From Corylus avellana (taxonomy: Eukaryota > Streptophyta > Magnoliopsida > Fagales > Betulaceae): a stretch of DNA of 64,000 nt. Location of the stretch: assembly GCF_901000735.1 (NCBI RefSeq), contig NC_081543.1, positions 21,905,515 to 21,969,514 of the forward strand, read 5' to 3'. Shown piece by piece: positions 57,323-64,000 of this stretch (its first letter is position 1; every line of letters starts with the position of its first letter). The notes under the pieces are model-generated. The model did no database searches and had not been told where the DNA came from. It saw only the letters and a list, made by a program, of their open reading frames with translations. A program made the translations under genes and the position numbers.

Positions 57323-57567
57323 CACCCAAATGATCAGGGAAAGTGTGGTATTCTTTCTCTTTTATTTTCCACATTTCATTTCCGAGTTCTTTTCTTGTGT
57401 TATTTTATTTTATTTTTTGTTTCTAACAGCAATTAACCTTTTGATGTTTGTTCCTATGAGAAAAGATTGATGTTAGTTGTTCACAGGTGTCGTGGTGTTC
57501 AAGTTTGGGGGGCGCCTTGGCCTTTCCACACTCCGGTTCCTCATCCCATGGTATTGTATCTCTTGTC

Positions 57568-57582
57568 ACATTGGGACAATGT
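57568..57582 (+). other. Hairpin next to internal polypurine-like tract
   Basis: ACATTG pairs with CAATGT around GGA, 7 nt before the purine tract. Counterpart of 10568-10587. Confidence 0.6.
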
Positions 57583-58123
57583 ATCATTTAAGTTTGGGGG
57601 TGTGGAACAACACTCTGTTTGTTTGTTTTATTTTGTCTGTTTATTTTGTGTAAAAAAAAAATTGTTATGCTATTGTTAAGCATGAGTTAGCTGTCGCTGT
57701 GATTTGATTTTCATTGGCTTGTTTAACATTTTGAACACACCATCATGTCATTAGGAATCAATCTGAATCCTTTGACTCATTTTTGGGTTAGAGAGACTTC
57801 ATTTGTTTTGAGTTGATTATCACGAGCACATTAGCATAGAGTCTGTGAGGTATGAAATTTGAACTGAATCATGTGTATCTTGAGATTTGTTGGATGATTT
57901 GTTAATGAATAACCTTGGCATGGAAATTAAAAAAAAAAAAAAAACAAAACAAAAACAAAAACAAAAAAAATTAAAAAATCATCATTTTGAGTCCTCACTG
58001 AGTAACCGTTCCTCTTGCTTCATTAAGCATTGCGTGTTCGTGTAAAAAGATGTAAAACTCAAGATTGGTTGATTGTATGGCTAGTTTCGCTTCGTAACCT
58101 TTTTGACTTAAGTCATTAAGCCC

Positions 58124-58152
58124 TTAGGGATGTTTTACATCTAGTGCCCTAA
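58124..58152 (+). other. Conserved two-stem hairpin (copy d)
   Basis: Outer stem TTAGGG/CCCTAA, inner stem ATGT/ACAT. Confidence 0.6.
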
Positions 58153-58687
58153 AACCATCTGGTTTAGGAGTCATTGGCCTAACACTCGTTACATGGGTCA
58201 ATTAGAAAGCTTAAGGGAGCTAAGCATTGCACAGCCTACACAAAAAATAAATAAATAAATGCATATCTTGCCTTGGTTGTTTCATTTGATAGGGATTCCA
58301 ACGAATTTTGAGGTATTTATCTTAAGAATAAATTGAAGCCTCATGACTGTATACTAATTTCACTTTGCACCTATCAGAGCATTTTTTGTCTCAACTATCC
58401 ATTTATGAGTTCTTTGATGTTGGGTTCCCTAATGATTGTGATGATAGTATTTGTCTTGCTAAGCTTGCTTATGAATGAGATTCATGGTTTGTGTGAAACT
58501 TTATTCTTTTCAATGAAATAGCACTAACAATGTTTGTGGGTATCATTCCTGTTAAACCCTCACGAGACTTCACTCGTCCACTAGGGATGCCTAGGGGTTT
58601 AAAAGGCTTGTTGCATATGCTGAATGCAATCATCTCTCCCACGACAGCGGACGTATGTTTCTTATTTTCATCTTGCTTTTCATTTTG

Positions 58688-58709
58688 TTTTGCTAAGGGA
58701 CTAGCAAAA
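58688..58709 (+). other. Conserved hairpin before polypurine tract (copy d)
   Basis: TTTTGCTA pairs with TAGCAAAA around AGGGAC, 18 nt before the LTR. Confidence 0.75.
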
Positions 58710-58727
58710 TGTAATTTTGGAGGTATT

Positions 58728-59325
58728 TGATGAGTGCCAAATATTGCATATGTAGACCCCCTTAATTTGCATTTGCTAAGCCTTTACCCTTATTATTTTC
58801 TGATGTTTTGGTTAGTTTTGGTGTTTTAATATTTTGTAGGTTGCTAAGGGAAAACGACGCCTTTAAAGGGAAAATCCATTAATTCTGGGGTTTAAGACAC
58901 TTCAAGGAGCATTGTCAACAAATTTGGATCGACGACGAATCCCACTAAAAATGCCATATCTAAAGTTATAGAGCTTGGATTGAAGCGAGTTTAGTGTCAT
59001 TGGAAACCTAACTCAAAGATCTACAAAGTCATATTTCACAAGATTTGGCTAATTCCGTAAGTAGTGCGCTCGAGCACACATATAGTGTGATCGAGCGCAC
59101 TCATGCCCATCGAAATTGGAAAGTGCATGCTCGAGTGCGATCGATCACGCTTAGAGAGTGATCGAGCGCACTTGGCCAACCTAGCAACACTGAAACCCTA
59201 AAATTAGCTTATCAATCTCATTCTTTTATATTGTAAACATACGGAGACGTGTCGGGGGTGCCATACTTTGTCAAAATTCGTGTTTTCTGGGTTTTTGGAA
59301 CTTTGAACTCCAATTCTTTTGCAAA
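58728..59325 (+). mobile_element. LTR-A, 3' LTR of split element (truncated)
   Basis: First 600 bp of the LTR, matching 32868-33480. It contains GCGCTCGAGC/GATCGAGCGCAC motifs at 59065-59170. It is cut where inverted debris of another element begins. Confidence 0.88.
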
Positions 59326-59424
59326 ATTAAAATCCTAATCATAACTAGTACAAAGATGAAACTAATTTAGACATAAATTGTTTTCAAAAATCAAACAAAT
59401 CCCGGGTAACAATGCCAAAAACTT
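59326..59424 (-). mobile_element. Internal 5' edge of inverted LTR-A element with decayed primer site
   Basis: On the minus strand TGGCATTGTTACCCGGG (59401-59417) is a decayed tRNA-Asp site with five mismatches, four of them transitions. It directly follows the LTR end at 59425. Confidence 0.65.
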
Positions 59425-59446
59425 ATTGTAAAAATTTTAATATACT

Positions 59447-60779
59447 TGATAAGTGCCAAATATTACATATTTGGACCCCTTTATTTACATTAGTTAATCC
59501 TTTAGTTGTGTCGTTATTTAATATTTTGTGTTAGTTTTGTGTTTTTAGTGTTTTGTAGGTCATTAAAGAAAAACTACAACTTTAAAGGAAAAAATGCAAA
59601 GTTTGGAAAAAAAAACATACTTTGAGAAGACCTAGATGATGTGGTTAAGATCAACCGAATCCAAGAAAAAGGTTAAATCGGATTAAAAATCAGATTAAGT
59701 TGGATAAAAGATCATATTTGATAAGATTTCGGATCGGATTCAAATTCAGATTCTGGATACGTATTTTGACCGTAACTTTTTGCTCAAATATTGGATTGAA
59801 GTGATTTAAGCAGCATTGGAAAGCTAATTCAAAATACTACAATTTGTGTGAAATAGGATTTTCCTAATTCAGACGGTTACTATGCCAAAATCGCCCCGCA
59901 ATTAAATGACACAAATCTAGACGAATCGTATTCCGATTTCAGACTTCTATTTTGACTGAGAGACAGACTTCCGAATCATCTAGGTTTAATAAGGTTTTTT
60001 GGACTTTTCTAAACCTATAAATAGACTTCTTTGTATTCAAGAAAATAGACACAAGTCCAGAGAGCAAAATTTTACAATTTTTCTCGTTTTAGTTTAGGTT
60101 TATTTTTATGTGGAGCTAATTCCCAACTAAGGTTGGGGATGAAGCCTCACCGATGAAAAACGACATCACTTTTATGTAAGTCTTTATTTATCCGATTTTA
60201 TTGAGTTTTATATTTCAATTGTTTTACTTGTAATCAATGTGTGGAGTGATTCTTGGATATCTCTTGTGATTCAAAGATACATGTGATGATTTGAGATAAT
60301 TTCATATGATTGATTGCTTAGTTTTTAACTCATAAAAATTGGATATCCCTTGTGATTTGTTCTACGGATACATCTGGTGTTTCAATTGAATTTGGATTCT
60401 TTTTGTGATTTGGTCAATGAATGGATACATGGGATGGTTTTGATTAATTCTTTGAAGTATAATAAAACATACATAAGATTTAAATTGTGAGAACTTCGGA
60501 TAAATATTGATGAACATGGAGTATGTTGTTATGATTTGGTGAGTGTAGATTCCTAAACCTTAGTCTTCACCTTTTGTTTTATTTTATTTAGTTTATGTTT
60601 ATCTTTTAATTTTAAAAACCAAAATTTAAAACCCTTTTGGAACTAGGTTAGGATTTATTTAGTTTAGATTTAAATTTTTCTTTCAAAAATACAATTCTCT
60701 GTGGGTTCGACCTCGCACTTGCAATCCATTAAACTACAATTGATTCGTGCACTTGCGAGTTAAATAAATTTGCACAACA
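59447..60779 (+). mobile_element. LTR-A nested in another LTR-A
   Basis: 1333 bp, TGATAAGTGCCAAATATTAC to TTTGCACAACA, TATA-like TATAAATAG at about 60017-60025. Only the first bases of an internal region (agtttttg) follow before a T-run. Confidence 0.85.
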
Positions 60780-61606
60780 AGTTTTTGTTTTTTGTTTTTT
60801 TTTTTTTTTTACTACACCAGAGGAACACTAACATATATCTATACAGTAATTGACTATACTTAATCACTCATTTCAAGAGATCAAAAGCAAATTTGTCTGG
60901 AATGATGAGCATGTTCTGCTAAGCCTGGTTCTCTTGCTACCGCTGAAAGTTTAGAAGCCTTATATATTTACAGAATGAATATATATGATTTGATCTTCCG
61001 TTTGCTTATTGTACTGGAATTTTTTGTTTTTTACATGTAATGGAACATCACCTGTATACTAACACAGTAATTAACAATCTCTCGCATGGAACCAAGTATC
61101 GTATGATGAAGAGGCCAATTCCAAAGATGCTACATAAAAATCTGGCTTATGCTTTTCACACAATCAGCCAGTGCTGAGAAACCAATACCCAAGATGCAAC
61201 CTGTCCTTGGTAATTAGTATTTGTTGCTACTAGAGCTCTACAACATCCTTCCCAAATATTATGGAACATTTCAGCTGACACAACTGATTGGCTGCAACAT
61301 CTTTTTTTTTTAATTGATACTATGTGAGAATATGCATATGTTGTACCCATCTTATATCAATGTTATCATCCTTACAACATTCAGCAATGAGTCTAGAAAC
61401 TTTTGATTTCCATGAACTACAAAATTTTACAAAGCATAATGAATTTTGTTGCAGTCCGTGCAACAAAACCACTTATGTTAACATTTGAAGTTCAAATAAA
61501 CAGAAGATTAATTCTAATGGCAATAGAACTGGTAATGGTAACGACAAATAATTGAATGAGGACCACATTTCTGCAGCAATGGCCTGTGCAAGCATCATGG
61601 CCTGTG
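60780..61606. other. Unidentified 0.8-kb insert starting with poly(T)
   Basis: Begins with T-runs (60784-60810), then sequence unlike any LTR element here, without ORF. The T-run may be a poly(A) tail of a minus-strand retroposed RNA. Not recognised. Confidence 0.4.
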
Positions 61607-62926
61607 CAAGCAAGTGCGAGATCGAACCCCAGAAAATTGTATTTTTTAAAGAGAAATTTAAATCTAAACTAATTAAATCCTAACCTAGTTCCAAAAGGGT
61701 TTTAAATTTTAGTTTTTAAAATTAAAAGATAAACATAAACTAAATAAAATAAAACAAAACGTAAAAACTAAGGTTTAGGAATCCACACTCACCAAATCAT
61801 AACAACATACTCCATGTTCATCAATATTTATCCGAAGTTCTCACAATTTAAATCTTATGTATGTTTTACTATGCTTCAAAGAATTAATCAAAACTATCTC
61901 ATGTATCCATTCATTGACCAAATCACAAAAGGAATCCAAATTAAATTGAAACACCAGATGTATCCGTAGAACAAATCACAAGGGATATCCAATTTTTATG
62001 AGTTAAAAACCAAGCAATCAATCATATGAAATTATCTCAAATCATCACATGTATCCTTGAATCACAAGGGATATCCAAGAATCACTCCACACATTGATTA
62101 CAAGTAAAACAATTGAAATATAAAACTCAATAAAATCGGATAAATAAAGACTTACATAAAAGTGATGTCGCTTTTCATCAGTGAGGCTTCATCCCCAACC
62201 TTAGTTGGGAATTAGCTCCACATAAAAATAAAACATAAACTAAAGAAAACCTAAACTAAAATGAGAAAAACTGTAAAATTTTGCTCTCTGGACTTTTGTC
62301 TATTTTATTGAATGCAAAGAAGACTATTTATAGGTTTAGGAAAGTCCTAAAAACCTTATTAAACCTAGATAATTCGGAAGTCTGTCTCCCAGTCAAAATA
62401 GAAGTCTGAAATCGGAATAGGATTCGTCTAGATTTGTGTCCTTTAATTGTGGGGCAATTTTGGCATAGTAACCGTCCGAATTAGGAAAATCCTATTTCAC
62501 AACAAATTGTAGTATTTTGAATTAGCTTTCTAATGCAGCTTGAATCACTTCAATCCGATATTTGACCGAAACATTACGGTCAAAATATTGAGACGTATAC
62601 AGAATCTGAATTTGAATCCGATCCGAAATCTTATCCAATCTGATCTTTTATCCAACTTAATCTGATTTTTAATCCGATTTAACCTTTTTCTTGGATTCGG
62701 TTGATCTTAACCCCATCTCATCTAGGTCTTCTCAAAGTATGCTTTCTTCCAAACTTTGCATTTTTCCTTTTAAAGTTGTAGTTTTTCTTTAATGACCTAC
62801 AAAACACTAAAAACACAAAACTAACACAAAATATTAAATAACAACTTGTCTAAAGGATTAACTAATGTAAATAAAGGGGTCCAAATATCTAATATTTGGC
62901 ACTTATCAAACACCCTCAAACTTATA

Positions 62927-62948
62927 TTTTGCTAGTCCCTTAGCAAAA
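62927..62948 (-). other. Conserved hairpin before polypurine tract (copy e)
   Basis: TTTTGCTA pairs with TAGCAAAA around AGGGAC. Confidence 0.75.
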
Positions 62949-63481
62949 CAAAACGAAAAATAAAATGAAAGCAAGAAACATAAATCCTCTTTTGTGGAAG
63001 AAACGATTGCATTTAGCATATGCAACAAGCCTTTTAAACCCCTAGGCATCCCTAGTGGACGAGTGAAGTCTCGTAAGGGCTTAACAGGAATGATACCCAT
63101 AAACATTGTGCACTATGTTGTTAACAAGAAAGAAATTTCATATAAACCATGGTTCTTATTCATGAGCAAACTTAGAAAGGTAAACACCATCATAACAGTC
63201 AAAAGGAAATCCAGAATCAAATCACTCATAAATGGACAACTGAGACCTCATATGTTCTGAAAAATGTAAAGTGTAATTAGCATACAATCATGAAGCTTTC
63301 AGTTTAAACTCAATACAAGCTCTATAAAATTTGTAAAAATCTCTATCAAATGAAACAACCAAGGCAAGATATGCATTTTTTTTCTTTTTTTTTTATAGGC
63401 TCTGCAATGTCTAACTCCCTTAAGCTTTCTAATTGACCCATATAACAAGTGTTAGGCCAATGACTCCCAAGCCAGGTGGTT

Positions 63482-63510
63482 TCAGGACACTAGATGTAAA
63501 ACATCCCTAA
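63482..63510 (-). other. Conserved two-stem hairpin (copy e)
   Basis: Inner stem ATGT/ACAT intact. The outer stem TTAGGG faces TCCTGA, still pairable through two G-U pairs. Confidence 0.6.
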
Positions 63511-64000
63511 GGGCTTATTAACTTAAGTCAAAAAGGCTACAAAGTCAGATTAGCCATATCATAAATCAACACTGAACTTCACACCTTTTAACGCGAACAC
63601 TCAGTGCTTAATGAGGCAAGAGGTCCGGTTACTCAATGAAAAACTCAACATGATCTTTCTTTTATTTTTTATTTATTTATTTTATATCTTGCAAGCCAAT
63701 GGTTATTCATCAATAGGTCATCCAACAAATCTCAAAGAGAACAAGCTTAAGCTTAAACATCATACCTCACAGAAAATATGCTAATGTGCTCCTAAAAATT
63801 TATCTCAAAACAAGTAAAATCTCTTTTACCCAAAAATAAGTCAAAGGACTCAGACTTCAAATGATATAATGATGTGTTCAACTCTTTAAGCAAGCTAATG
63901 AAATGCAAATCACAGTTACAGTGTAACTCAAACTTGACAACAACATAGCACAATTTTTTTTTTTCAATTTTTTTTAACACAAAATGACAAATAAAAATAA

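Larger units (their letters stand above)
57323..58727 (+). mobile_element. Noncoding internal 3' region of split LTR-A element
   Basis: 1.4 kb without ORF. Holds an internal polypurine-like tract AAGTTTGGGGGTGTGG (57590-57605) next to a hairpin, the conserved two-stem hairpin (58124), the CCTCACGAGACTTCACTC block (58557 onward), the TTTTGCTA hairpin (58688) and the 3' polypurine tract. Confidence 0.75.
59425..62908 (-). mobile_element. LTR-A split by insertion of 59447-61606
   Basis: Minus-strand LTR in two parts: 59425-59446 (end) and 61607-62908 (start TGATAAGTGCC at 62908). It has primer-site sequence on one side and polypurine-side sequence on the other, so it is shared by two internal regions. 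About 30 bp of LTR is missing at the insertion. Confidence 0.75.
62909..64000 (-). mobile_element. Internal 3' noncoding region of a minus-strand LTR-A element
   Basis: Polypurine tract and TTTTGCTA hairpin (62927-62948) beside the LTR, the CCTTACGAGACTTCACTC block (63060-63080) and the two-stem hairpin (63482-63510). No ORF. Continues beyond the window. Confidence 0.75.

Noticed and set aside
1..64000. CRISPR arrays, bacterial operons, tRNA genes
   Set aside because: No regular repeat-spacer array and no tRNA-like cloverleaf was noticed; the tRNA-like words are primer-binding sites. The window is clearly plant nuclear DNA.

Overview
This is a window of plant nuclear DNA, probably from a woody eudicot. 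One ordinary host gene is visible, a copper amine oxidase with plant-type introns. Almost everything else is nested transposable elements: LTR retrotransposons, TRIM and Cassandra elements, LINE fragments, a hAT transposon, MITEs and a pararetrovirus relic. The exact species cannot be read from the sequence; a Fagales-like tree is only a guess from the style of the repeats. Two runs of exactly 100 N (49194-49293 and 56333-56432) show that this is scaffolded assembly.

Layout. 1-5901: an LTR end, LINE (RNase H) fragments, a Cassandra element, and an LTR inserted in a LINE. 5902-6838: a three-LTR TRIM array. 6839-16216: Ty3/gypsy element 1 (+), broken by stops and interrupted twice. Its protease region holds a 4.1-kb LTR element (8613-12753) that itself contains an endogenous caulimovirid relic. 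Its reverse transcriptase is split by a solo LTR with a perfect 5-bp target duplication. 16217-17460: an LTR-like stretch with repeated GAACGTT and a copia remnant. 18498-25277 (-): the copper amine oxidase gene, 4 exons, 731 aa, all catalytic residues present, introns enlarged by palindromic MITE-like elements. 25278-32867: intergenic repeats, a broken plant-transposon-protein ORF, an LTR, and an inverted gag-like fragment.

32868-59325 is one retroelement (+, tRNA-Asp-type primer site). It was split by Ty3/gypsy element 2 (35582-56675, -), whose 3' LTR carries a hAT transposon and whose 5' LTR carries a second Cassandra, giving three levels of nesting. Between the two N gaps, in the middle of that 5' LTR, lies a 7-kb contig that repeats the 5' end of the amine oxidase gene and its upstream flank. 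This is most simply a misplaced haplotig, not a gene duplication. 59326-64000: more remnants of the same tRNA-Asp-type elements.

The most unusual signal is in the noncoding 3' half of these tRNA-Asp-type elements. Two hairpins recur in several copies with compensatory base changes, one of them immediately before the polypurine tract. A further hairpin sits beside a second, internal polypurine-like tract. LTR-A is used below for LTRs starting TGATRAGTGCCAAATATT, and LTR-B for those starting TGATAAGTGCTAAACATTTC.
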